Assembly: GCA_036013055.1 (NCBI GenBank)
Contig: DASCQM010000020.1
Span: forward strand, 1 to 64,000
Direction of reading: 5' to 3'
From: SHYR01 sp036013055
Lineage (GTDB): Bacteria; Chloroflexota; Dehalococcoidia; UBA2979
Length of the DNA: 64,000 bases
The position numbers and the translations under genes are program-made. The notes below the pieces were generated by a model, which saw only the letters and a program-made list of their open reading frames with translations, did not search any database and was not told the origin of the DNA. The first letter of the stretch is position 1. The number at the start of each line of letters is the position of its first letter. Positions 32,771 through 41,144 of the stretch are shown here, in pieces.

Positions 32771-33280
32771 GTGTTCAACCCGCTCTACCGCTTCGGCCAG
32801 GTACTGCGCGGCATCCGCACCACGATCCCCGCGACCGACGCCGCCGACGTCGGTGCGATGCTGACGCGTGAAGAGTTGACGTTGTTCCTCGCCTCGCACC
32901 CCCGTGACCGCGTGCACTCGATCCGCGTGATGCGTTGGCTCTGGCACCACGCCTCGCCGTCCGATGAGTTGATCGCGGCCGCGCTGCTGCACGATGTCGG
33001 CAAAGGACAGCCGAGCGTGCTCGACCGCTCGATCTTCGCCGTCCTCGAAACGCTCTCGCTGCGGCTCACCGATCGCCTTGCTGCGGAGCACGGGATCGCG
33101 TGGCGACGTCGCATGTGGCAACTCCGCCACCACCCTCGGATCGCGGCCGATGCACTGCGCCTCGCCGGCAGCGAGGCTCGCGTGATCGAGCTGGTCGAGC
33201 TGCACACGGCTCGCGGGAGCGCTGAGGCCCGCTCTGACGCAGATCTCGCGCTGCTCATCACCGCCGACGGTGCGTGCTAG
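32771..33280 (+). CDS. HD domain phosphohydrolase-like protein
   Basis: 169 aa from GTG. The HD metal motif is seen: His in 'DRVHSIRVMRWLWHH', His-Asp in 'LIAAALLHDVGKGQPS', and later 'WQLRHHPRIAADAL' and 'VELVELHT'. It is likely a small cytoplasmic phosphohydrolase on a nucleotide or similar substrate. The gene order M50-HD-tyrA-aroA suggests operon transcription. tyrA starts 41 bp downstream. Confidence 0.85.
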   Translation: MFNPLYRFGQVLRGIRTTIPATDAADVGAMLTREELTLFLASHPRDRVHSIRVMRWLWHHASPSDELIAAALLHDVGKGQPSVLDRSIFAVLETLSLRLTDRLAAEHGIAWRRRMWQLRHHPRIAADALRLAGSEARVIELVELHTARGSAEARSDADLALLITADGAC

Positions 33281-33321
33281 GATCATGCTCCATTCGCCCA
33301 CCACGTAGCGGAGTTCAGGCG

Positions 33322-34353
33322 ATGCCACGCGTAGCAATTATCGGAACCGGCCTGATCGGTGCGTCGATCGGCCTGGCCATGCGCCAGCGCTCGCAGATCA
33401 AGGATCTGGAGATCGTCGGCTACGACCGCGAAGCCGCGAACGGCAAGCGCGCGCAGAAGATCGGCGCGATCGACAGTGCCGCGCGCAGCCCGCGCGAGGC
33501 GGTCCGTGACGCCTCGATGGTGGTGATGGCGACCCCGGTACTCACCCTGCGCAAGATCATGGCGGAGATCGCGCCGGCCCTCGACGAGGGCGCGGTGATC
33601 ACCGACACCGGCTCGACGAAGACCGACGTGATGGCGTGGGCCGCGCAGGAACTCCCGGACACCGTCTCCTTCGTCGGCGGTCACCCGATGGCCGGTAAGA
33701 CCGAGTCCGGCCCGGAGCACGCGAGCGTCGACCTGTTCGACGGCGCGCGCTGGGCGATCGTGCCGGCAAGGGACGCATCGGAGGGCGCGCTGAAGACGAT
33801 CCGCGCGATGGCGGAGACGGCCGGTGCGAAAGAGATCTTCATGGACGCCGAGGAGCACGACGCTTACGTGGCTGCGATCTCGCACCTGCCGATGATGGCC
33901 GCGACGGCGATGTTCAACATGACGCACGAATCTGAGGCGTGGCCCGAAATGTCGCTGCTCGCCGCTGGCGGGTTCAAGGACACGACCCGCCTCACCGATA
34001 CCGATCCCGACATGTCGTTCGATATCGCCGTCACGAACCGCACGCAGATCATCCACTGGATCGAGCGCTACCGGGAGTCGCTACGCGAGCTCCAGGACCG
34101 CCTCTCCGACGAGGAGGGCGAGGAGGAGCTCTACCGCTACATGGCCCAGGCGAACTGGGACTACGCCGGCTTCCGTGCCGGCGTGATCGGACGCGAGGAA
34201 GTTGACCAGAAGAACTCGCAGGTCCCGAAATCGGACTTCTCCAGCTTGCTGATGGGCGAGGCGATCGCCGGGAAGATGCGCGAGCTCACGGAAGCCAGCG
34301 AGGAGCGGCTGAAGGAGCTTGAGCGCACGCAGCGCCTGAAGCGCGGGGAGTAG
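33322..34353 (+). CDS. tyrA: Prephenate dehydrogenase
   Basis: 343 aa. Converts prephenate to 4-hydroxyphenylpyruvate with NAD(P). The Rossmann loop 'IIGTGLIGASIGLAM' is at residues 6-20; 'ITDTGSTKTDVMAW' and the prephenate-binding 'FVGGHPMAGKTESGPEHAS' follow; the catalytic His region reads 'AAISHLPMMAA'. The C-terminal ~70 residues are a charged, coiled-coil-like extension and not an ACT domain, so Tyr feedback by ACT is not expected. The start at 33322 follows CGGAG and excludes 16 unconserved residues. Confidence 0.94.
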   Translation: MPRVAIIGTGLIGASIGLAMRQRSQIKDLEIVGYDREAANGKRAQKIGAIDSAARSPREAVRDASMVVMATPVLTLRKIMAEIAPALDEGAVITDTGSTKTDVMAWAAQELPDTVSFVGGHPMAGKTESGPEHASVDLFDGARWAIVPARDASEGALKTIRAMAETAGAKEIFMDAEEHDAYVAAISHLPMMAATAMFNMTHESEAWPEMSLLAAGGFKDTTRLTDTDPDMSFDIAVTNRTQIIHWIERYRESLRELQDRLSDEEGEEELYRYMAQANWDYAGFRAGVIGREEVDQKNSQVPKSDFSSLLMGEAIAGKMRELTEASEERLKELERTQRLKRGE

Positions 34354-34359
34354 CACTCG

Positions 34360-35691
34360 ATGGTTGCTCAGCCGGCCGCCAACGATTCGGTCACGATCGA
34401 TCCCGCGGGGAAGCTGCGCGGCACCATCGCGGTCCCCGGCGACAAATCGATCACGCATCGTGCGCTGATGTTCAACGCCCTCGCGAAGGGCCGCGCGCGC
34501 ATCGATGGCTTCCTCGACTCCGAGGACACGCAGGCAACCGCCGCCGCGTTGCGCTCGATGGGCGTGGAGATCGAACGCCCCGAGCCCGGCGTGATCACCG
34601 TGCTGGGGCGAGGCCGCGATGCGCTCACCGAACCGGACGACGTGATCGACTGCGGCAACTCCGGCACGACGATGCGGCTCTTCACCGGCGTGCTGGCGGG
34701 GCTGCCGATGCTGACCGTCCTCAGCGGCGACGCCTCACTGCGCACGCGCCCGATGGGCCGCGTCGTGCGACCGCTCGCCGCGCTCGGCGCGGACGTGACG
34801 GCTCGCGCGGACGGCACACTGCCGCCGATCGTGATCCGCGGCGGCCCGCTCACGGGTGGGGTGCGCGTCGAGACCGGCGTCGCCTCCGGACAGGTGAAGG
34901 CGGCATTACTGCTCGCCAGCCTCGCCGCCGACGGCCCGATCACCGTCGTTGAGCCAGCACCGACGCGCGATCACACCGAGCGCATGCTGGCGGCGATGGG
35001 CGCAACGGTGCGCTCCGAGGGCCCGGCGATCACGATCGAGCCGCCGGACGGCGACCTGACGGCCGTCGATGTGACCGTGCCCGGGGACATCTCGGCGGCC
35101 GCCGCGTGGATGGTGATGGCGTCGATTCACCCGGACGCCGAACTGACGCTGACCGGCGTGGGCGTCAATCCGAGCCGCAGCGGGCTGATCGACGTTCTGC
35201 GCGAGATGGGCGCCGACCTCGAACTGCTCGAGGAGCGCGTCACCGGTGGTGAACCGGTCGCGGACATCGTGGTGCGTTCGTCCAAGTTGAACGGCATCGA
35301 GATCGGCGGCAGCCTGATTCCGCGCATGATCGACGAATTGCCGCTTGCCGCCCTCGCTGGCGCGTTCGCAAGCGGCGAGACCGTGATCCGTGATGCAGAA
35401 GAGTTGCGCGTGAAGGAGTCTGATCGGGTAGCGACGACAGGTGCGGTACTACGTGCCTTCGGCGTCGATCTGGAGGATCGGGCGGATGGCTTCATCGTGA
35501 GTGGCAGCGCCTCTCGGGACCGGCTCAGGGCCGCTCGCGTAGATTCGGCGGGGGATCATCGGCTAGCGATGCTCGCCGGCGTAGCCGGGCTACTGGCCGA
35601 TGGATCATCGACGATTGACGGCGCAGCAGCCGTCGCGGTGTCGTATCCTGAGTTCTGGCAAGAGCTCTCCCACCTGGTCCCGCCGCAATAA
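34360..35691 (+). CDS. aroA: 3-phosphoshikimate 1-carboxyvinyltransferase (EPSP synthase)
   Basis: 443 aa, the standard length. Joins PEP to shikimate-3-phosphate. Blocks seen: 'GTIAVPGDKSITHRALMFNA' (S3P-binding Lys-Ser), 'CGNSGTTMRLFTGVLAGLP', 'RPMGRVVRPLAALGA' and 'AEELRVKESDRVATTGAVLR'. It starts 6 bp after tyrA. The class (glyphosate-sensitive I or tolerant II) is not obvious; the 'GNSGTTMRL' form is as in class II-like enzymes. Confidence 0.96.
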   Translation: MVAQPAANDSVTIDPAGKLRGTIAVPGDKSITHRALMFNALAKGRARIDGFLDSEDTQATAAALRSMGVEIERPEPGVITVLGRGRDALTEPDDVIDCGNSGTTMRLFTGVLAGLPMLTVLSGDASLRTRPMGRVVRPLAALGADVTARADGTLPPIVIRGGPLTGGVRVETGVASGQVKAALLLASLAADGPITVVEPAPTRDHTERMLAAMGATVRSEGPAITIEPPDGDLTAVDVTVPGDISAAAAWMVMASIHPDAELTLTGVGVNPSRSGLIDVLREMGADLELLEERVTGGEPVADIVVRSSKLNGIEIGGSLIPRMIDELPLAALAGAFASGETVIRDAEELRVKESDRVATTGAVLRAFGVDLEDRADGFIVSGSASRDRLRAARVDSAGDHRLAMLAGVAGLLADGSSTIDGAAAVAVSYPEFWQELSHLVPPQ

Positions 35692-35704
35692 AGGAGACTG
35701 GCCT

Positions 35705-35962
35705 ATGTCTACAGAGCTCATTCACGTCGGGTTCGACCATTTCCTCGCTCTCAATCGCGTGATCGCGATTGCGGCTCCCGGCTCGGCACCGATCAAGCGC
35801 ATGGTGCAGCAGGCCAAGCAGGAGCGACGCTCCATCGACCTCACCAGCGGCCGACGCACCAAGGCCGTTGTGAGGTTGAGCGACGGCGAGGTCGCGCTGA
35901 TCGCGATCACGCCGGAGACGTTCGCCGGCCGCGCCGACTCGATCCACGCAGCAGCCGACTAG
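35705..35962 (+). CDS. DUF370/RemA-like small regulator
   Basis: 85 aa, from ATG 35705 after AAAGGAGA. It starts 'MSTELIHVGFDHFLALNRVI' and has 'APGSAPIKRMVQQAKQERRS', the DUF370 pattern. B. subtilis RemA of this family is a DNA-binding biofilm regulator. In many Firmicutes and Chloroflexota the gene sits directly before gmk, as here. It ends in TAG at 35960-35962, at the usual family length, and the following guanylate kinase continues in the same frame. Confidence 0.9.
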   Translation: MSTELIHVGFDHFLALNRVIAIAAPGSAPIKRMVQQAKQERRSIDLTSGRRTKAVVRLSDGEVALIAITPETFAGRADSIHAAAD

Positions 35963-35971
35963 GTCGCGCCG

Positions 35972-36574
35972 CTGCCCGGAGAGACGCCGCCACCGCTGAT
36001 CGTCGTCGTCTCGGGCCCTTCGGGCGTCGGCAAGGACACCGTGATTGCGCGCGTCCATGAGCGCGGCGAGCCATTCGCGACACCGGTCAACCTGACGACA
36101 CGAGCCCCGCGCGAAGGGGAGGTCGACGGCGTCGACTACCGCTTCGTCACCGCGGCGGAGTTCCAGCGGTACATCGACGACGGCGACCTGCTGGAGCACG
36201 CGCAGGTGTACGCCGACCAGAAGGGCGTCTCCCGCGAGCAGCTACGCAAGGCGCTGGCTACCGGCAACGATGTGATCCTGCGCGTCGATATCCAGGGCGC
36301 AGCGACGCTTCGCGGGGTGCTGCCGGATGCGCTGCTGGTGTTCGTCGTACCCGACGACATGGCACAGCTCGAGGCACGCATGCGCGAGCGCGGGATGGAC
36401 GAGGACGACATCCAGGGCCGGCTGACCACGATGAAGCGGGAACTGGCAGCGCAGGACCAATTCGACCACGTGCTTGAGAACGTCGACGGCGACCTCGATG
36501 GCACGGTCGACCGCCTGCTCGCGATCGTGGCGGAAGAGCGTGCGCGGCCCGCGCGCGGCGCGATCGACATCTGA
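35972..36574 (+). CDS. gmk: Guanylate kinase, apparent non-canonical start
   Basis: Phosphorylates GMP to GDP with ATP. P-loop 'VVSGPSGVGKDTVIARVH', GMP-binding 'NLTTRAPREGEVDGVDYRFV', 'VILRVDIQGAATLRGVL' and the lid region follow; ~200 aa is normal. No ATG, GTG or TTG lies in frame between the DUF370 stop TAG (35960-35962) and the P-loop. The only candidates are CTG at 35972 (used here) or 35996, the latter 12 bp after GGAGAG. A GTG at 36041 would lose the P-loop. The alternative is TAG readthrough giving a DUF370-Gmk fusion, because both genes share a frame. Confidence 0.9.
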   Translation: MPGETPPPLIVVVSGPSGVGKDTVIARVHERGEPFATPVNLTTRAPREGEVDGVDYRFVTAAEFQRYIDDGDLLEHAQVYADQKGVSREQLRKALATGNDVILRVDIQGAATLRGVLPDALLVFVVPDDMAQLEARMRERGMDEDDIQGRLTTMKRELAAQDQFDHVLENVDGDLDGTVDRLLAIVAEERARPARGAIDI

Positions 36575-36588
36575 TCGCGCTTCGCTCG

Positions 36589-36618
36589 TTGACATAGTGC
36601 AGGCGAGAGTCATAGCCT
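36589..36618 (+). promoter_or_regulatory. trp operon promoter
   Basis: Consensus TTGACA (36589-36594), an 18-bp spacer, and TAGCCT (36613-36618). It lies just after gmk and directly before the T-box leader, so the trp genes have their own start point. Confidence 0.6.
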
Positions 36619-36624
36619 GCTGTC

Positions 36625-36927
36625 TCAACAAAGAGCGCAAATATTGGCTTTGACCGGGAGTAGTACGTCGCACAGCGGGGCTCAGAGAGCCGGGGGTATC
36701 TGGAAACCCGGCGCCTGTCAGCAGCGACCGAATGGACCCGGGAGTCTCGGTCCGAAACCCCCTCGGGGGCACGTAGGCATCGACGGTGTGGGCGCCGTTA
36801 TCCAGGCCCAGGACATCGCTTCCCATCGTGGGCGGCCGTGTCCCGAACGAGTCCCGTCCGCGGTTGTGGGTGGGAGAATACGGGTGGCACCGCGACCATC
36901 GCCCCGATAGGCGATGGTTTTTTTGTT
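36625..36927 (+). promoter_or_regulatory. Tryptophan T-box riboswitch with terminator
   Basis: Class I transcriptional T-box. Stem I contains the 'GGGAGTAGTACG' AGUA/S-turn-like block near 36657. The specifier loop holds TGG (Trp) at about 36733 in 'CCGAATGGACC'. The antiterminator carries the T-box 'GGGTGGCACCGCG' (36882-36894). The competing terminator is ACCATCGCC/GGCGATGGT (36895-36903 and 36910-36918), followed by T7. Uncharged tRNA-Trp would pair with the T-box bulge, favour the antiterminator and let transcription reach trpE. Confidence 0.92.
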
Positions 36928-36979
36928 GCGATTTTTCGATTGCGACCGACCCAGCGGACAGCTCCGGAAGGAACATCAG

Positions 36980-37102
36980 ATGCTCAATTCCACCGTGCAG
37001 ACTTCGTGCGCCCCTCGCCACGTCGCTGCCGCACGGTGGTGGCGCGCGCCGCATTGCAGCGACAATGGCACGCGACGGCTGAGCAAAGGAACGCGCTCAT
37101 GA
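36980..37102 (+). CDS. Possible trp leader peptide with tandem Trp codons
   Basis: 40-codon frame between the T-box terminator and trpE. It has its own AAGGA (36968-36972), 7 bp before ATG. Residues 22-23 are Trp-Trp (TGGTGG at about 37041) and the TGA (37100-37102) overlaps the trpE ATG as ATGA. The peptide is basic, Cys/Ser/Thr-rich and has no recognisable fold. Tandem Trp plus a stop-start overlap suggests translational coupling or attenuation of trpE; it could also be chance. A family homologue is not known to me. Confidence 0.45.
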   Translation: MLNSTVQTSCAPRHVAAARWWRAPHCSDNGTRRLSKGTRS

Positions 37103-38574
37103 GGGCGTCAGGCGAGATCATCCCTCCGCTCTCGGAGGTTCAGAAGCTATCGACGAGGGGCAACATCGTCCCCGTCTACCGCGAGGTACGCGCGGACCTG
37201 GAAACGCCGGTCTCCGCCTTCCTCAAGGTCGCGCGCGGCGACTACTCGTTCCTACTCGAGTCCGTCGAGGGTGGCGAGACCGTCGGGCGCTACTCGATGA
37301 TCGGCACCGAGCCGTACCGCGTCTACGCGGCGAACGCGGAGGATGGCGACCCACTCGATGAGGTCGAGCGCGAGCTCTCGCGCTTCGACGCCGTCGAGGT
37401 GCCGGGCCTACCGCGCTTCCACGGCGGTGGCGTCGGCTACGTCAGCTACGAGGCGTCAGGGCACTTTGAACGGCTGCCCGCGCCGGAGCGCGATTCGCTC
37501 GGCGTACCCGAATCGTGGCTGATGTTCGCCGACACGTTGCTCGTCTTCGACCACGTGCTGCACACTATCAAGGTCGTCGCGCACGTGCGGCTCGATGGCG
37601 ACGTTGCCGCGTCGTACGAGCAGGCGCGCTGGAAGATCGACCAGCTCGTGGAGCGGCTGGATCAGCCGCTCACGGGGCTGCCCTACCAACCATTCAGCGG
37701 CCGCACCGGGCAGGCGATCGAGTCCAACTGGGACCACGACGAGTATCTGCAGGCCGTCGAACGCTGCCGCCAGTACGTGATCGATGGCGACATCATCCAG
37801 GTTGTACTCTCGCAGCGCTTCTCACGTCAGACGGGCGCGCACCCGTTCGAGGTCTATCGCTCGCTGCGCGCGATCAACCCGTCGCCGTACATGTACTACC
37901 TGAAGTTCGATGACACCTACATTGTCGGAGCCTCGCCGGAGTTACTGGTCGACATCCAGGACGAGGTGATCCAGGTGCACCCGATCGCGGGCACGCGACG
38001 ACGCGGTGAGAGCGCGATCGAGGACGAGCAACTTGCCGAGGAGCTGAGTCACGACCCCAAGGAACTGGCGGAACACGTGATGCTGCTCGACCTCGGGCGC
38101 AACGACGTCGGACGCGTCGCGACCGCGGGGAGCGTGGACGTCACGCAGCAGTTCGACATCGAGTACTACTCCCACGTGATGCACCTCGTCAGTCACGTGC
38201 AGGGGAAATTGCGCGACGGCATGACTCCGTACCACGCGCTGCGCTCGGCGTTCCCGGCGGGCACGGTCTCGGGCGCCCCGAAGATCCGCGCGATGGAGAT
38301 CATCGCCGAATTGGAGCCGGACAAGCGCGGCCCGTACGCCGGAGCCGTCGGCTTCTTCGACATGTCGGGCAACATCGAGACTGCGATCGCGATCCGCACG
38401 GCGGTGATGAAGGACGGCTGGGCGCACGTGCAGGCGGGTGGCGGCATCGTCTTCGACTCTGACCCGGAGGCCGAGTTCAAGGAGACGCAGTACAAGGCAG
38501 CCAGCATGTTCGCCGCCATCGACGACGCCGAGATTGGTGAGGGTGGCGCGCCCTCGGGAAGCCTCGGCTACTGA
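37099..38574 (+). CDS. trpE: Anthranilate synthase component I
   Basis: 491 aa. With TrpG converts chorismate and glutamine to anthranilate. The N-terminal 'SFLLESVEGGETVGRYSMIG' carries the LLES Trp-feedback motif. Catalytic blocks 'PSPYMYYLKF', 'HPIAGTRRRGESAIEDEQLA', 'LLDLGRNDVGRVATAGSV' and 'AFPAGTVSGAPKIRAMEIIA' are complete. The start at 37099 is set by AAAGGA at 8 bp and by the ATGA overlap with the leader frame. Its TGA overlaps the next ATG (TGATG). Confidence 0.97.
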   Translation: MRASGEIIPPLSEVQKLSTRGNIVPVYREVRADLETPVSAFLKVARGDYSFLLESVEGGETVGRYSMIGTEPYRVYAANAEDGDPLDEVERELSRFDAVEVPGLPRFHGGGVGYVSYEASGHFERLPAPERDSLGVPESWLMFADTLLVFDHVLHTIKVVAHVRLDGDVAASYEQARWKIDQLVERLDQPLTGLPYQPFSGRTGQAIESNWDHDEYLQAVERCRQYVIDGDIIQVVLSQRFSRQTGAHPFEVYRSLRAINPSPYMYYLKFDDTYIVGASPELLVDIQDEVIQVHPIAGTRRRGESAIEDEQLAEELSHDPKELAEHVMLLDLGRNDVGRVATAGSVDVTQQFDIEYYSHVMHLVSHVQGKLRDGMTPYHALRSAFPAGTVSGAPKIRAMEIIAELEPDKRGPYAGAVGFFDMSGNIETAIAIRTAVMKDGWAHVQAGGGIVFDSDPEAEFKETQYKAASMFAAIDDAEIGEGGAPSGSLGY

Positions 38575-39524
38575 TGGCCGCCAACGCCCCGCAGCTCGCC
38601 TCCGCCGCGATGATGGTGCGCGAGGACGGTCAGTTGCTGATCGTGCATCACTCCGCGTTCGACCCGGAATTCCCCGGGCTCTGGTCGCTGCCGATGCAAC
38701 CACTCGCCGACGATGATGTCGCCGAGGATTCGATCGCCGACATGCTACGCGAGCGGTTCCACGTGCGCGCCGGGCCGGTCGAGTTCGCTGAGACGATCTA
38801 CATCGAGGGCTCGCGTGGCGCGCGCTACATCCTCAATGTCTTCACCTGCCACGGCTGGAGCGGTGAGCCGCGCTTCGCCGAGGGCGACTACGACGACGTC
38901 GCGTGGATCGCCCCCGGTGGGCAGGGTGCGGTTGACCTCGTCCCGGGCGTCGACGCGTGGCTGGAGACGGCGTTCCAGGGTGGAGCACCGTTGGCCGACC
39001 CCGTCTCGATCGCCGACGTGCTGACCGCCGCGCGCGAGCAGTTCCTCGCCGCCTACGACGCGATCCCAGCGTCGAAGCGAGGCACGGCAGCCAGCGGTGG
39101 CTGGTCAGCCCTCGACGTGCTCGCGCACAACACGAGCGTCGAGACGTACTACGCCGCCGAGACGCGCCGCATGCTCGAGGTACCGGGCCACACGTGGCGC
39201 CAGTACAACGAACGCCAGTGGGAGGACGACCATCGCGCGCGGCCGGCCGAGCCAGAAGCCGACGTTCGGGCGCGGCTTGAGGCGCTACGGGCGGAGACGA
39301 TGCGATGGGTGACCTCGCTGGCCACCGACCAGCTAGAGGCCTACGGCAACCACCCGGAGCGCGGCGTGGTCACGGTCATCGATCGGATCCGCAAGATCGC
39401 CGAGCACGACCGCGAGCACGCGGCTCAGCTCACATCGATGCTGGGCACGCTCGACCCGGAATTATTCGCATCACGGAGTACTGGCGCGGGGACAGGAGAA
39501 GCTGATGCTGCTACTGCTCGATAA
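38574..39524 (+). CDS. Nudix-like and DinB-domain fusion within the trp operon
   Basis: 316 aa. Residues 1-135 have the Nudix fold shape ('SAAMMVREDGQLLIVHHSAF', 'PGLWSLPMQPL', 'YILNVFTCHGWSGEPRFAEG'), but the Nudix box reads 'VAEDSIADMLRERF', lacking the REUxEE catalytic Glu pair, so hydrolase activity is doubtful. Residues 145-300 are a DinB/YfiT-like four-helix domain with His in 'ALDVLAHNTSVETYYAAE' and 'IAEHDREHAAQLTSML', a possible metal site. It overlaps trpE by one base and trpG by 20, so it is tightly coupled. Its role in Trp synthesis is unknown. Confidence 0.8.
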   Translation: MAANAPQLASAAMMVREDGQLLIVHHSAFDPEFPGLWSLPMQPLADDDVAEDSIADMLRERFHVRAGPVEFAETIYIEGSRGARYILNVFTCHGWSGEPRFAEGDYDDVAWIAPGGQGAVDLVPGVDAWLETAFQGGAPLADPVSIADVLTAAREQFLAAYDAIPASKRGTAASGGWSALDVLAHNTSVETYYAAETRRMLEVPGHTWRQYNERQWEDDHRARPAEPEADVRARLEALRAETMRWVTSLATDQLEAYGNHPERGVVTVIDRIRKIAEHDREHAAQLTSMLGTLDPELFASRSTGAGTGEADAATAR

Positions 39525-40110
39525 TTACGATTCATTCACCTACAACCTCTACCAGTACCTCTCAGAGCTTGGAGAGGACGTGGAAGTGCGCCGCAACGAC
39601 GAGCTGAGCGTGGAGGATTGCCTGCAGATGGCGCCGGAGCGCATCGTGATCTCGCCCGGCCCGGCGACGCCGAACGAGGCCGGCATCTCCGTCGATCTGA
39701 TCCGCGCTGCCGCGGGGCAGGTGCCGCTGCTCGGCGTCTGTCTCGGTCATCAGAGCATCGGCGCGGCGTTCGGCGGCAAGGTCGTCGGCGCAGGCGAGAT
39801 CATGCACGGCAAGACCTCGTCGATCACGCACGACGGCAAGGGGGTCTTCGAGGGCCTGCCGCAGCCGTTCGAGGCGATTCGATATCATTCGCTCGCGATC
39901 GAGCCTGACTCCATGCCGGACGAGCTAGAGGTCACGGCACGATCGGAGAGCGGTGTGATCATGGGAGTCCGCCATCGCACGCTGGCGATCGAGGGGGTGC
40001 AGTTCCACCCCGAATCGATCGTGACGACGGTAGGCCACGACCTGCTGCGCAACTTCCTCAAGCAGGACTTCCTGCGGCAGCGCACTCCCGCGACCGCGGA
40101 CGCCGGCTAG
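39505..40110 (+). CDS. trpG: Anthranilate synthase component II (glutamine amidotransferase)
   Basis: 201-aa class I amidotransferase that feeds ammonia to TrpE. It starts 'MLLLLDNYDSFTYNLYQYL'. Catalytic Cys in 'PLLGVCLGHQSIGAAFGG' and His-Glu in 'EGVQFHPESIVTTVG' are present. The 20-bp overlap with the Nudix-DinB gene indicates coupling. It may also serve p-aminobenzoate synthesis. Confidence 0.96.
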   Translation: MLLLLDNYDSFTYNLYQYLSELGEDVEVRRNDELSVEDCLQMAPERIVISPGPATPNEAGISVDLIRAAAGQVPLLGVCLGHQSIGAAFGGKVVGAGEIMHGKTSSITHDGKGVFEGLPQPFEAIRYHSLAIEPDSMPDELEVTARSESGVIMGVRHRTLAIEGVQFHPESIVTTVGHDLLRNFLKQDFLRQRTPATADAG

Positions 40111-40119
40111 GGGGCCACG

Positions 40120-41139
40120 ATGATCCGCGAAGCCATCATCGCCATCGTTGACGAAGGCCGCGACCTCTCCGAGGAGGAGGCGCGCGCCGTGATGGACGAG
40201 ATCATGGGCGGCGAAGCGACCGAGGCGCAGTTCGGCTCCTTCGTGACCGCGCTGCGCATGAAGGGCGAGAGCGTCGACGAGATCACGGGCATGGCGAAGG
40301 CGATGCGCTCGCACGCGCTGAGCGTGGAAATTGACGCCCGGCCGCTGCTCGACACCGCAGGTACGGGTGGTTCGAACAAGGTCTTCAACGCTTCGACGGC
40401 GGCGGCCTTCGTCGCTGCCGCGGGCGGTGCGAAAGTGGCGAAGCACGGCAACCGCGCGATGAGCTCGAAGTCCGGTTCAGCGGACTTCCTGGAGGCGCTT
40501 GGCGCAGAGATCGCGCTCACGCCGGAGCAGGTCGCCGCCTGCGTCGAGCAGTGCGGCATCGGGTTCATGTTCGCGCAGTCGTTTCACCCGGCGATGAAGT
40601 TCGCCGGGCCGCTGCGACCCCAGATCGGGATCCGCACCGTCTTCAACATCCTCGGCCCGCTCACGAACCCGGCGCGAGCCAACTCCCACGTGATGGGCGT
40701 CGCCAACCCCGAGCTCGGCCGCAAGATGGCCGGCGTGCTCGCGCGCATGGAGATGCGGCACGCGATAATCGTCAGCGGCGAGGACGGGCTCGACGACATC
40801 TCCGTCTGCGCTCCGACGACAACCTTCGAGGTGAAAGGCAGCGAGATCACCGAGGGCCAGCTCACGCCGGAGGGACTGGGACTCGCGCGCCACGATGCCG
40901 CCGAGATCGTCGGCGGGAGCGCCGAGGAGAACGCGGCCCTGATGCGCGAAATCTTCGCCGGCGGCGGGCCCGAGGCGGTGCGCGATCTGATCGCGGCGAA
41001 CGCCGGCGCGGCGCTCTACGTGAGTGGCATCGCAGCGAGCGTGCGGCAGGGCGTCGACCAGGCGAAAGATCTGATCAAGAACGGCGATGCGGCGGCTCGC
41101 GTCGCGGCCTTCGTCGAGGCGACGCGCCGGAGCGGATAG
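40120..41139 (+). CDS. trpD: Anthranilate phosphoribosyltransferase
   Basis: 339 aa. Transfers phosphoribosyl from PRPP to anthranilate. PRPP-binding 'LLDTAGTGGSNKVFNASTAA' and 'KHGNRAMSSKSGSADFLEAL', anthranilate-site 'GFMFAQSFHPAMKF', and 'FNILGPLTNPARANSHVMGV' are present. It starts 9 bp after trpG. Confidence 0.97.
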   Translation: MIREAIIAIVDEGRDLSEEEARAVMDEIMGGEATEAQFGSFVTALRMKGESVDEITGMAKAMRSHALSVEIDARPLLDTAGTGGSNKVFNASTAAAFVAAAGGAKVAKHGNRAMSSKSGSADFLEALGAEIALTPEQVAACVEQCGIGFMFAQSFHPAMKFAGPLRPQIGIRTVFNILGPLTNPARANSHVMGVANPELGRKMAGVLARMEMRHAIIVSGEDGLDDISVCAPTTTFEVKGSEITEGQLTPEGLGLARHDAAEIVGGSAEENAALMREIFAGGGPEAVRDLIAANAGAALYVSGIAASVRQGVDQAKDLIKNGDAAARVAAFVEATRRSG

Positions 41140-41144
41140 CAGCC

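Noticed and set aside
40551..41144. Very long trpC with ~200 extra N-terminal residues
   Set aside because: The extra part is an out-of-frame reading of trpD; GTG 41145 gives a normal IGPS start.
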